Origin: Candidatus Bathyarchaeota archaeon
GTDB lineage: Archaea; Thermoproteota; Bathyarchaeia; RBG-16-48-13; GCA-020355125
Reading direction: 5' to 3'
Assembly: GCA_026014905.1 (NCBI GenBank)
Contig: JAOZHK010000027.1
Coordinates: 1 to 18,392, forward strand
Length of the DNA: 18,392 nucleotides
Position 1 is the first letter of the stretch. The number at the start of each line of letters is the position of its first letter. Positions 7,883-14,469 of the stretch are shown one piece after another. The notes under the pieces are model-generated. The model saw nothing but the letters and a program-made list of their open reading frames with translations, did no database searches and was not told where the DNA came from. The position numbers were made by a program, and so were the translations under genes.

Positions 7883-7892
7883 GTTAGCTAAC
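7883..7892. repeat. Palindrome GTTAGCTAAC between enolase-like and phosphatase genes
   Basis: A perfect 10-bp palindrome in the 80-bp gap upstream of the phosphatase start. It shares the TAGCTA core with the motifs at 3453-3466, 9222-9233 and 16071-16078. It may be a regulatory site. The evidence is only symmetry and recurrence. Confidence 0.3.
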
Positions 7893-7927
7893 TTATCAGT
7901 ACCAAGATATGAAATGGAAGGAGGAGG

Positions 7928-9202
7928 TTACGGCTTTAACCCAGCTTTTCCAGCAAATTTTGCTCTGGCTCCAAGTTCTAATTCTATTTGTAGGAACCGA
8001 TTGCCCGACGGACCAAGCCCACTTTCTCTAATGTGGCCTGTATTTAATCCGACAGCATAATCTGCGATTGCTGGACCTTCACCACGACTACTACAAGGCA
8101 TAACTCCATAACCATGTTTGTATGCAAGTTGAACAACATCGAAGGCTTCACTAATTGTTCCAATTTGATTCACTTTCAGAAGAATTGCGTTACATGCACC
8201 CACATCGATTCCTTGCTGGAGCCGTTTTGGATTCGTCGTAAACAGATCATCACCCACAACTTCGACACTGAGTTCTTTGGTTAAAACCGCGTGACCTTCA
8301 TAGTCAACTTCATCAAGTGGATCCTCGAGGATAACAAAGGGGTAGTTTGCAGTCATTTCTTTGTAGAGCTCAATTAAATCTTCTTTGGATTTTTCTTCAT
8401 GTGAAAATAGACCGAGAAATTTTTGTTTTTCAATATCATAATATGTCCCTGCTGCGACATCGACTTGAATTCCTATTTGATTTTTATATCCTGCCTCGTC
8501 AATGGCATCAGTCATGGTATCCCAAATTTCTTGATCATGAGTTACCACGCCTTCTGGAACATGGATGAATCGAAAACGACTTTGATGTTGTTTAAGGTTA
8601 AAGCGTTCAGCCATCAATCTTAGGAAGGTTTCGGATATATTCCAACAAGCATATGATGCTTCAGAGAATGAGGGAAAGCCATAGCAGACAAAAGAGTAAC
8701 TGGGTTTACCTCCTGAGCGCTTCGAATCGCCACCGAAACGTGTGCTGCCCACTAAGGATCCAACGGCAGGCGCTGGCAACGTATTTGCAGAAATACCTCC
8801 AACATGTTGATAAAGTGGTATTTCTAAACTCGCTGCAGCAGCTTTTAAGACGGCGGCAGAGACGCTTGCGAGTGCGTTTCCTCCAAGTTTTGATTTATTG
8901 GGTGTTCCATCCAAGGAGAGCATGAAGTGATCAATGGTGTGTTGCTGCGTCACATCCATGCCACGTAATTTTGGGGCTAGGATATCGTTGACGTGGGACG
9001 CTGCCTTTTGAACGCCGCGTCCACGCCATCGTGATCCTCCATCATAGACAAACTGTACTTCGTGTTGACCTACCGAAATGCCAGCGGTTGCTGTAGCAAC
9101 GCCTGTAACCCCATCCTCGGCGATAACAGTTGTCTCGATCCCTGGATGACCACGTTCAGAAAAAATTTGACGTCCGATAATAGATTGAATCTTTGAACCC
9201 AT
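7928..9202 (-). CDS. Enolase homologue with an altered active site
   Basis: A 424-residue protein collinear with enolase over its whole length (LDGTPNKSKLGGNA, ILEDPLDE, VVGDDLFTTNPKRL, LLKVNQIGT, AKFAGKAGLKP). The metal ligands Asp248, Glu293 and Asp318, the base Lys343 and the flap serine Ser43 (GISVGQHE) are kept, and Glu217 fits the position of yeast Glu211. However, the NGGxHA..QEF loop is replaced by a longer Gly/Ser-rich segment (about 148-174), removing the equivalents of yeast His159 and Glu168. The SHRSGE motif has become CSSRGEG, losing His373, and Lys396 is replaced by Arg392. Normal enolases convert 2-phosphoglycerate to phosphoenolpyruvate; this set of changes argues for a related but different substrate, or reduced activity. 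The start is the ATG at 9202 with GAGGA about 10 nt upstream. It lies 121 bp after a glycerate-kinase homologue, whose normal product is the enolase substrate. Confidence 0.85.
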   Translation of the reverse strand: MGSKIQSIIGRQIFSERGHPGIETTVIAEDGVTGVATATAGISVGQHEVQFVYDGGSRWRGRGVQKAASHVNDILAPKLRGMDVTQQHTIDHFMLSLDGTPNKSKLGGNALASVSAAVLKAAAASLEIPLYQHVGGISANTLPAPAVGSLVGSTRFGGDSKRSGGKPSYSFVCYGFPSFSEASYACWNISETFLRLMAERFNLKQHQSRFRFIHVPEGVVTHDQEIWDTMTDAIDEAGYKNQIGIQVDVAAGTYYDIEKQKFLGLFSHEEKSKEDLIELYKEMTANYPFVILEDPLDEVDYEGHAVLTKELSVEVVGDDLFTTNPKRLQQGIDVGACNAILLKVNQIGTISEAFDVVQLAYKHGYGVMPCSSRGEGPAIADYAVGLNTGHIRESGLGPSGNRFLQIELELGARAKFAGKAGLKP

Positions 9203-9221
9203 AATCGTTTCTTCCTCAATA

Positions 9222-9233
9222 AGCTAGCTAGCT
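9222..9233. repeat. AGCTAGCTAGCT motif just upstream of the enolase-like gene
   Basis: Three tandem AGCT units 20 bp before the enolase-like ATG. On the minus strand it continues into TTATTG, giving the same 14-mer found before the MtmB homologue. It is close enough to the ribosome site to be an operator near the transcription start. Confidence 0.4.
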
Positions 9234-9286
9234 ATTCCAACCATTCCCATTTATTTCTTATGTAAATGTGAATCAAAACCAGCTAA

Positions 9287-9300
9287 TACGCGCGCGCGTA
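9287..9300. repeat. Alternating CG palindrome TACGCGCGCGCGTA
   Basis: A perfect 14-bp palindrome in the gap between the glycerate-kinase homologue (stop 9324, minus) and the enolase-like gene. It lies 23 bp beyond the stop codon, a position similar to that of the copy after the lactonase gene. It could be a hairpin at a transcript end or a protein site. Confidence 0.5.
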
Positions 9301-9323
9301 AATTGTCAGGTAGCAAAATGCAA

Positions 9324-10772
9324 TTAGTGTTTTTTTTCTCGAATTAGGGAAACACTGAGATCGTTCATGCTGATGCCTTTTGAAATCACAATGCCGCTGT
9401 TGAGTTTCAATAAGACCTGTGATGAATTATGGTTTCGTAATTCTTCTTGAAAATTAATATTCACATCTTTAGCTTGCTGTAGAGTTCCACCATCTACGAT
9501 ACCCCCAGCAAGACAGGGAAAACCCGAGGTATGCTGAAACTGTGAGCCAGGACCATCAGTTCCATCAGTATCGGCAGCGGCGATCACGATGTTCTGAGTA
9601 TTTGCGATCGTCTGAGCTGCGCCTAAGACGAATTCTTGGTTGCGGCCACCGATGCCCGTCGCGGTGCCAACCGTCACCAGCAACTCGCCACCAGTTAAAA
9701 GAACGCAAGGAGGTGAAACTGGATCTCCATGTTGCTCAATTGATTTCGCAATATGAGCCACTGTCCGCCCCGCTTGACTAGCTTCAGCTTGTAACTCACG
9801 GGTGAGAACAAGAGGGGTATACCCAAGCTCTTGAGCTTTCTGAGCGGAGGCAGAGATCATATCAAGGTGCTGAGGCATAACGCCAAAAATTCGGAAAGAC
9901 ATTTTAGAAAATTCATGGGCTTTAATAGTTTCATATCGTGGGTCAGCAGTTTCAAGATGTCGCCGTACTGTGAAGGGAACATCATTCCAAGCATTCCATT
10001 TTCTGAGATTGTTGATTGCTATTTGATATGTGGTACAATCAGGAAGAGTATGCAACCAGAGATTTCGATACATTAGTTGATGATAGTCGCTCGGATGCCA
10101 CGCAAGGATATGCACCATTTTAGCTGGATGAACATGTTGAGAAATACGCCCACCTTTCATTAAATCGAGATGGTTGCGAATAGGATTAAGGTCCCCTGTC
10201 GGAGCTCCTCGCTCGATCTGCATCAGATAAGTCGTCTTCTGTACATCCTCGATACTAATACTTGGAACGGGTAAAGTTAACAGAGATGACACGCCATTAG
10301 CAACCAAGAGAAATACCAGATCATCTGCTCTAAAATCTTTAGTAAAATCGAGGATTCGCTCACAACCATGAATACAATCTTGGTCAGGTACTGGATGACT
10401 GCCCAATGTCACACCGATACGCTGTAAAATGATGGGATGTCCTTTCTTATCAATGACATGCCCTCCAGTAAGTCGATTACCAAGAAGATTTTCGATGGCT
10501 TTCGCGACGCGTTGAATTCCCTTCCCAGCACCCAAAATATAGATATTCCCAATCTTGGAGAGGTCATAGATCTCGACACCAGTTGTTGGAGAATTAACCG
10601 GTTCAAATTCTGGCTTTCCAACTAGAAGACATTCTCGCTCTAACCGAAGCATATTTCGTGTATTCTCTAATGGATCGGCAGCATCTAAGCCAGCATCAAG
10701 GATCTCAAGTGCATGGGCTCGCCCTTGACGATTTCCTTGACCGAGTAAAGCGTCCAGATTCTGTATTCGCAT
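9324..10772 (-). CDS. Glycerate 2-kinase homologue of the MOFRL family, paralogue 1
   Basis: A 482-residue protein with an N-terminal DUF4147-type domain and a C-terminal MOFRL domain. Visible motifs are GAGKGIQRVAKA (81-92), GSHPVPD (124-130), NPIRNHLDLMKGGRI (196-210), the GGRNQEF core and DTDGTDG. The family phosphorylates D-glycerate to 2-phosphoglycerate with ATP. The usual SGGGSAL loop after the second strand is degenerate here (VANGVSSLLTLP, 157-168), so activity on glycerate is uncertain. The ATG at 10772 was chosen because GAGG lies about 9 nt upstream and the N-terminus then matches paralogue 2 (IQN.DAL...GN..GR). The frame is open to 10985, but that extension contains a CG palindrome and no family similarity. 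It is the first gene of the minus-strand run leading to the enolase-like gene. Codons 361-383 are identical in DNA to paralogue 2. Confidence 0.87.
   Translation of the reverse strand: MRIQNLDALLGQGNRQGRAHALEILDAGLDAADPLENTRNMLRLERECLLVGKPEFEPVNSPTTGVEIYDLSKIGNIYILGAGKGIQRVAKAIENLLGNRLTGGHVIDKKGHPIILQRIGVTLGSHPVPDQDCIHGCERILDFTKDFRADDLVFLLVANGVSSLLTLPVPSISIEDVQKTTYLMQIERGAPTGDLNPIRNHLDLMKGGRISQHVHPAKMVHILAWHPSDYHQLMYRNLWLHTLPDCTTYQIAINNLRKWNAWNDVPFTVRRHLETADPRYETIKAHEFSKMSFRIFGVMPQHLDMISASAQKAQELGYTPLVLTRELQAEASQAGRTVAHIAKSIEQHGDPVSPPCVLLTGGELLVTVGTATGIGGRNQEFVLGAAQTIANTQNIVIAAADTDGTDGPGSQFQHTSGFPCLAGGIVDGGTLQQAKDVNINFQEELRNHNSSQVLLKLNSGIVISKGISMNDLSVSLIREKKH
9624..9692 (-). repeat. 69-bp perfect inverted repeat, copy 1 (MOFRL core)
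   Basis: This segment is identical, base for base and in inverted orientation, to 12166-12234 in the second glycerate-kinase homologue. It encodes 23 residues from GGELLVTVG to GGRNQEFVL in both. Its GC content is about 62% by hand count, well above the flanking sequence. The flanking codons diverge immediately at both ends, as expected for a gene-conversion tract. Confidence 0.9.
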
Positions 10773-11067
10773 CGCGTATTCCTCAGGGATTCGTCCAATA
10801 GTGGGAATGTTCGCCGATTTAAGATAGACTATTAATAATCTCTCAAATACATTATGATAGTCATGAGCTCTACAATCAAATCCATTCATGCAAGAGAGAT
10901 TAATACAACACGCGGCTACGTCGGGCTCCATGTTACTGTCGAAACCTACGAGGGGATACGGGGTACGCGCGCGCGTTTGTAACAACTCCCAATAACATGA
11001 TATACATTCTAGGATCAGTATGTAATGGCAAAATAGATATTGACTGCAACAACTTTGTGGCGAGAAA
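10773..11067. promoter_or_regulatory. Divergent promoter region between the two glycerate-kinase homologues
   Basis: A 295-bp non-coding region between divergent starts. Candidate AT-rich elements are GATATACA at 10999-11006 and AAAATAGATATT near 11031-11041 for the plus-strand gene. The minus-strand gene has an AT-rich stretch around 10820-10860. A CG palindrome lies at 10965-10976. An open frame in the left part (10773-10985) is treated as chance extension of the kinase frame. No RNA gene was recognised. Confidence 0.4.
10965..10976. repeat. Alternating CG palindrome ACGCGCGCGCGT
   Basis: A perfect 12-bp palindrome in the divergent region, about 190 bp before the minus-strand start and 91 bp before the plus-strand start. 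This is the third of the CG-repeat palindromes. Its position between divergent promoters argues against a pure terminator role. Confidence 0.5.
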
Positions 11068-12585
11068 ATGGTAATTCAAAATCGCGACGCGTTAATTTCC
11101 CACGGCAACATACCGGGACGGGTAATTGTTGTGGATATACTGGAAGCGGGATTACAAGCTGCAAACCCTTATTATAACACGAAAAGTCTCCTTAACCTTC
11201 AATCGGATGGACACCTTATAGTAGGTCGAAGTGGATTTCCGATAGAACAGCCTCGCGGGCATCCTGTACGATATGAACCACTCATTATTGACCTTAACCA
11301 AATGCAGAATATCTATGTTGTTGGTGGAGGAAAAGCAGCTCAGAGTATGGCCAAAGCCATTGAAGATGTTTTGGAGCCATATATTACTGATGGACAAGTC
11401 AACGCTCGAAAAGGAGAACCTTTGCTGTGTAACCGGATTCACGTGACTTTTGCTGGACATCCTATCCCAGATTCCGATAGTGTTGAAGGGGCAAAGCGGA
11501 TGCGTGAACTCGAGAAAAAAGCAACTAAAGGAGATCTTGTATTCTTAACAGAGTCAGGCGGAGGAACAGCATTGATGGCATTACCTGCTGATGGAGTCAG
11601 TCTCAATGATGTCCAAGATGTCTATCGACAACTCTATTTTGAGCGAGGAGCATCTATGTCAGATGCCAACGCAGTCCGATGGTTATTATGTGACCTCAGG
11701 GGAAGACATGAACGATATATCGGAGATGCGACTATGATTGCTTTCCACACATCGGAAAACCATGATGGCTTAACCATTGCTGCTAATCGTAAGAGCCCGG
11801 AGCATCGTGCGCGCCCCGCGGATTGGTCATATGACTATGCTATTAAAGTCCTAAAACGCTATGAAATATGGGACACGGTTTCATCCGCTGTTCGAAAACA
11901 ACTGGAGAAAGCGGATCCGCGCTATGAAATGCTACGTCCCAATGAAGTATTAGGAAAACCTCATTATCATTTTCGTGTGATGGGTTCGGAATACATGCTT
12001 GATGCTGCTCAACAGAAAGCAATCGAGTTGGGGATACCAGCACATATTATTTCCTCAAGCATGAATAATCTTGAAGTGTGGCCAGTTGCTGGCGTGGTAG
12101 CACACATTGCACGAGAAAGCGAGTTTTACGGGCGTCCTTTTCAACCTCCATGTGTCCTACTTTTCGGTGGCGAGTTGCTGGTGACGGTTGGCACCGCGAC
12201 GGGCATCGGTGGCCGCAACCAAGAATTCGTCTTAAGCACCGCACCCATGATTGCAGGAAGCCAAAACATTGTGATTGCATCTGTTGATTCTGATGGAGCT
12301 GATGGACCATCTCCAGTTGCTGGAGGAATTGTTGATGGAGATACGGTTAATCGACTCAGCGACATTGGCGTTAATGTATTTCAAATCTTGGATAATCATG
12401 ACTCTTATGGTGCATTGACGCAACTCGATGATGCCATACACGGAGAAATTCGCAGCACTAATGTGAGAGATCTTCGTGCGATTTACATCCAGAAACGTGT
12501 TAATCAAGAAGAGTTACAGCACTATGTTGATACTAACCAATTAACTCTTTATGGATTCCATGTCGCCTCGAAAAATGTAGAATAA
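11068..12585 (+). CDS. Glycerate 2-kinase homologue of the MOFRL family, paralogue 2
   Basis: A 505-residue MOFRL-type kinase homologue. Motifs are VVGGGKAAQSMAKA (84-97), AGHPIPD (129-135), an intact SGGGTALMALP loop (163-173), the GGRNQEF core and DSDGADGP. In contrast, the family's N..R.HLS..KGG segment, retained in paralogue 1, is changed here to NAVRWLLCDLRGRHER (201-216), losing the His and the Lys-Gly-Gly. The C-terminus runs on past the MOFRL domain with a charged tail (about 450-505). Normal family members make 2-phosphoglycerate from glycerate; the substrate here is uncertain. The start is the ATG at 11068 with GGCGAG just upstream, and the N-terminus aligns with paralogue 1. It is transcribed divergently from that gene, so the two may be controlled from the shared 295-bp region. 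Confidence 0.86.
   Translation: MVIQNRDALISHGNIPGRVIVVDILEAGLQAANPYYNTKSLLNLQSDGHLIVGRSGFPIEQPRGHPVRYEPLIIDLNQMQNIYVVGGGKAAQSMAKAIEDVLEPYITDGQVNARKGEPLLCNRIHVTFAGHPIPDSDSVEGAKRMRELEKKATKGDLVFLTESGGGTALMALPADGVSLNDVQDVYRQLYFERGASMSDANAVRWLLCDLRGRHERYIGDATMIAFHTSENHDGLTIAANRKSPEHRARPADWSYDYAIKVLKRYEIWDTVSSAVRKQLEKADPRYEMLRPNEVLGKPHYHFRVMGSEYMLDAAQQKAIELGIPAHIISSSMNNLEVWPVAGVVAHIARESEFYGRPFQPPCVLLFGGELLVTVGTATGIGGRNQEFVLSTAPMIAGSQNIVIASVDSDGADGPSPVAGGIVDGDTVNRLSDIGVNVFQILDNHDSYGALTQLDDAIHGEIRSTNVRDLRAIYIQKRVNQEELQHYVDTNQLTLYGFHVASKNVE
12166..12234 (+). repeat. 69-bp perfect inverted repeat, copy 2 (MOFRL core)
   Basis: Partner of 9624-9692: identical over 69 bp in inverted orientation and in the same reading frame (codons 367-389 here). 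The two copies are about 2.5 kb apart in convergently facing positions, so recombination between them would invert the intervening segment. Confidence 0.9.
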
Positions 12586-12595
12586 CAATTATAAC

Positions 12596-12612
12596 CTGTT
12601 TTACTCAAACAG
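12596..12612 (+). terminator. Small hairpin after glycerate-kinase homologue 2
   Basis: CTGTTT (12596-12601) and AAACAG (12607-12612) form a 6-bp stem with a 5-nt loop, 10 nt after the stop codon. Only a short T-rich stretch follows, so terminator function is tentative. Confidence 0.35.
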
Positions 12613-12701
12613 ATTTAGCACGTGGAAGCGAGCTTGATAAGTAGAATATCATATTGTCAGCATTTTACGAATTGAACTATTCTCAGGAAGAAACATGAGT
12701 A

Positions 12702-13160
12702 TTAAAGAAGGAGCGTGTTTTCATCAATTGGGTAAACTTGTACACTCAGCGATCGTAACTCTCCGCACCATTGAATAGTTGCTCGATCATTATGTGCAAA
12801 TTGAAGAAGAGTATCCCGAGGAATTTGATAGATGGATTTTATTTGCCAGGTTTCCTCCTCCATGAAGACTAGAAGAAGATAGTCAATACAGTTGAGACAC
12901 ATCGTACTGAATGTTGCTTCAAAGTTCGTGTCAGAACTTAGTTTCATGATGATTTGGATACGATCACCAAATTTAGAGTGAGCGTCATAACCTGTCTGCT
13001 GGGATGATGCTACAAGCTCGATAGGTAAGCGTTGTGCGCAGAACCATCTTGCATATGCTAAAGGAATATTCTCGGTGCTTTGGACTACACCTTTATTCTT
13101 TAATTGTCGAATGCAGTCAGCGGTATTAGCGACAAGCTTCGAAATGTCATTTGAATTCAC
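12702..13160 (-). CDS. Uncharacterised 152-residue protein, possible nuclease-fold (DUF6998-like)
   Basis: I do not recognise this gene firmly. The text has a helical N-terminus (1-27), then LAYARWFCAQRLPIELV (34-50), GYDA (57-60) and GDRIQIIMKL (65-74), followed by alternating strands and helices. The order 'helix, A.rLg.el, GyDA, G.r.QIK' recalls small PD-(D/E)xK-like proteins such as DUF6998. The usual QIKxR is altered to QIIMK, so catalytic competence is doubtful. The start is a GTG at 13160 with AGGTGG about 7 nt upstream. It is a single minus-strand gene between plus-strand genes, so it is transcribed alone. Nothing in the context links it to a restriction system. Treat the family assignment as a weak guess from motif order. 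Confidence 0.7.
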   Translation of the reverse strand: MNSNDISKLVANTADCIRQLKNKGVVQSTENIPLAYARWFCAQRLPIELVASSQQTGYDAHSKFGDRIQIIMKLSSDTNFEATFSTMCLNCIDYLLLVFMEEETWQIKSIYQIPRDTLLQFAHNDRATIQWCGELRSLSVQVYPIDENTLLL

Positions 13161-13344
13161 CTTTCAACCACCTATGAGATCATAAGTCAATATCTGCACA
13201 ATGCGTATTGTAAGTTGTGGCCATATGCTATGTCTGGATACTCGTATTTTTCGTTTTCTTCACCCTTATCAATTACAATGATCTCTGTGAAGAATGTGAA
13301 TAACTCTTTTATTCGGGGAAATAATAGCAACTGAATGATGCAAT

Positions 13345-13704
13345 TTGGGAAACATAACATGGCCAAAACACCGAGTGATTATTGAGGTGGTAGACATTGA
13401 GGGAAAATGTCCAGTCTATAAAATTGGAGATATAATGGTAATTGAAGAACCCAAGTTAGTACTTGAGGAATCCGACGCCGTTTGTCTTCGTGCAATGAGT
13501 CCTCTAATGACCCATATAATTTCTGCGGCAGGTGGAATCGATCCAAGTAGTGCTGAAGGGGGGGTTTTACATAGTCACGCTGATCCTGCGATACCTCCGG
13601 AGCGAGGGGTTCATTATACGTCTTGTCCGATGCCAGGCACTCCATTTTCGACAAAAGGCCCTGTACTGTTTCGACTGAAAGTGGAAGGAGTGGCGGATCC
13701 TTGA
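13345..13704 (+). CDS. TIGR04076-like small cysteine protein, copy 1
   Basis: A 119-residue protein with the pattern of TIGR04076 proteins, found in many anaerobes and archaea: a strand (VIIEVVDIEG), then KCPVYKIGD (Cys22), AVCLRAM (Cys47) and YTSCPMPG (Cys94), ending in a strand (PVLFRLKVEG). Three cysteines recur at the same motif positions in the next gene, suggesting a metal or redox role; no function is established for the family. The start is uncertain: TTG at 13345 was taken because both tandem copies then have a similar N-terminal extension, but GTG at 13375 would also fit the family. No ribosome site is visible, so it may be leaderless. The next gene overlaps its stop codon. Confidence 0.75.
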   Translation: MGNITWPKHRVIIEVVDIEGKCPVYKIGDIMVIEEPKLVLEESDAVCLRAMSPLMTHIISAAGGIDPSSAEGGVLHSHADPAIPPERGVHYTSCPMPGTPFSTKGPVLFRLKVEGVADP

Positions 13705-14093
13705 AAACTTCCCGACCTTACCGGCCATACGAAGTTTTACGTGTCGACGTTATAGAAGCTTGGAAAGATGGACAAGACACTCGAGGGAAAGGATGTCCAT
13801 ACTACGAAGTAGGTGACACTTTCTTCATCGAACATGTTGCGCTTCGAAAAGAGAATATTCAGACTCAATCGGGTATGCTCTGTATGGCGGCGCTTGCGGA
13901 CCACATTCCATTTTACCGTGCGTTACTTCGTGGGATTTCTCCAAGGGAACTAGGAATAGCTCTATCTGACGATCCTTCCAGTGGATACCTACGCTGCCAC
14001 GATCCAAGTGGGAAGCGCCAGCTCCCAGTAAAAAGCGCTACTATTATCTTTAAAATCACACCTTTACCACAACGTAAACAAAGCGAGCCATAA
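13701..14093 (+). CDS. TIGR04076-like small cysteine protein, copy 2
   Basis: A 130-residue protein paralogous to the preceding one: VLRVDVIEAW, GCPYYEVGD (Cys32), MLCMAALADH (Cys61), YLRCHDPSG (Cys99) and a final strand (SATIIFKITP). It carries an insertion after the first strand (KDGQDTRGK) and a basic, Pro-rich tail. The start is taken as TTG at 13701, which overlaps the previous stop in the sequence TTGA and has AAGGAG about 10 nt upstream (13685-13690). This argues for translational coupling of the pair. The same frame is open to 13623, but that part is inside the previous gene and has no family similarity. The two are probably co-expressed and may form a heterodimer (inference). The function is unknown. 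Confidence 0.75.
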   Translation: MKTSRPYRPYEVLRVDVIEAWKDGQDTRGKGCPYYEVGDTFFIEHVALRKENIQTQSGMLCMAALADHIPFYRALLRGISPRELGIALSDDPSSGYLRCHDPSGKRQLPVKSATIIFKITPLPQRKQSEP

Positions 14094-14163
14094 TACTTGG
14101 CATAGTTACAAGACCTAATACTGCTGAATCATTATGCGTATTAGTATATGCAGGATTGAGAAA

Positions 14164-14172
14164 TTTTTAAAA
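14164..14172 (+). promoter_or_regulatory. Candidate TATA box for the small-gene pair at 14216
   Basis: TTTTTAAAA lies about 45 bp before the ATG at 14216, flanked by a purine-rich AGGAAGGAAG run. This predicts a transcription start near 14195 and a leader of about 20 nt. Confidence 0.35.
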
Positions 14173-14215
14173 GGAAGGAAGTATTCCCTTGTGAGACCAG
14201 AATAGGCGGATTTCG

Positions 14216-14464
14216 ATGACATACAAATATGGGAATGCTTTCTCTTCTGATGAATTACAATACTTTGAAGAGGCTTCATTTAGAAATATGGTCACGTTTT
14301 ATCGTGAGGAATTGCACCAACTCATTCGGGGGGGAATGGCGAAATCGATTTTCACGAAAGGGGACCGACGAGTACTTCGTCGATTAGGCATTTTACAATT
14401 AAAGGGAACCGGTAAGTCCGGACGTCGCCTTGTGATAACATCAAAAGCACGTAATTTGCTGTGA
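14216..14464 (+). CDS. Small basic protein, possible winged-helix DNA-binding domain
   Basis: An 82-residue basic, soluble protein with no firm family. The N-terminal half is helical (SSDELQYFEEASFRNM, then REELHQLI). The C-terminal part reads GDRRVLRRLGILQLKGTG, then KSGRRLVITSKARNLL. This resembles the recognition helix, wing and final 'iT.kgr.ll' helix of small winged-helix proteins, so nucleic-acid binding is plausible. The ATG at 14216 follows GGCGGA at about 6 nt. Its TGA stop overlaps a GTG of the following frame (GTGA), which indicates an operon with the small cysteine protein downstream. It could be a local regulator, but that is inference only. Confidence 0.65.
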   Translation: MTYKYGNAFSSDELQYFEEASFRNMVTFYREELHQLIRGGMAKSIFTKGDRRVLRRLGILQLKGTGKSGRRLVITSKARNLL

Positions 14465-14469
14465 TAAAG

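Noticed and set aside
9542..9781. Plus-strand open frame inside glycerate-kinase gene 1 sharing a 23-residue identical stretch with a minus-strand frame at 12047-12310
   Set aside because: Both are antisense shadows of the 69-bp identical segment, not genes; they served only to reveal the inverted repeat.
10773..10985. N-terminal extension of glycerate-kinase homologue 1 by 71 codons
   Set aside because: The paralogue starts at the position matching the ATG at 10772, which has a GAGG site. The extension has no similarity and contains the CG palindrome.
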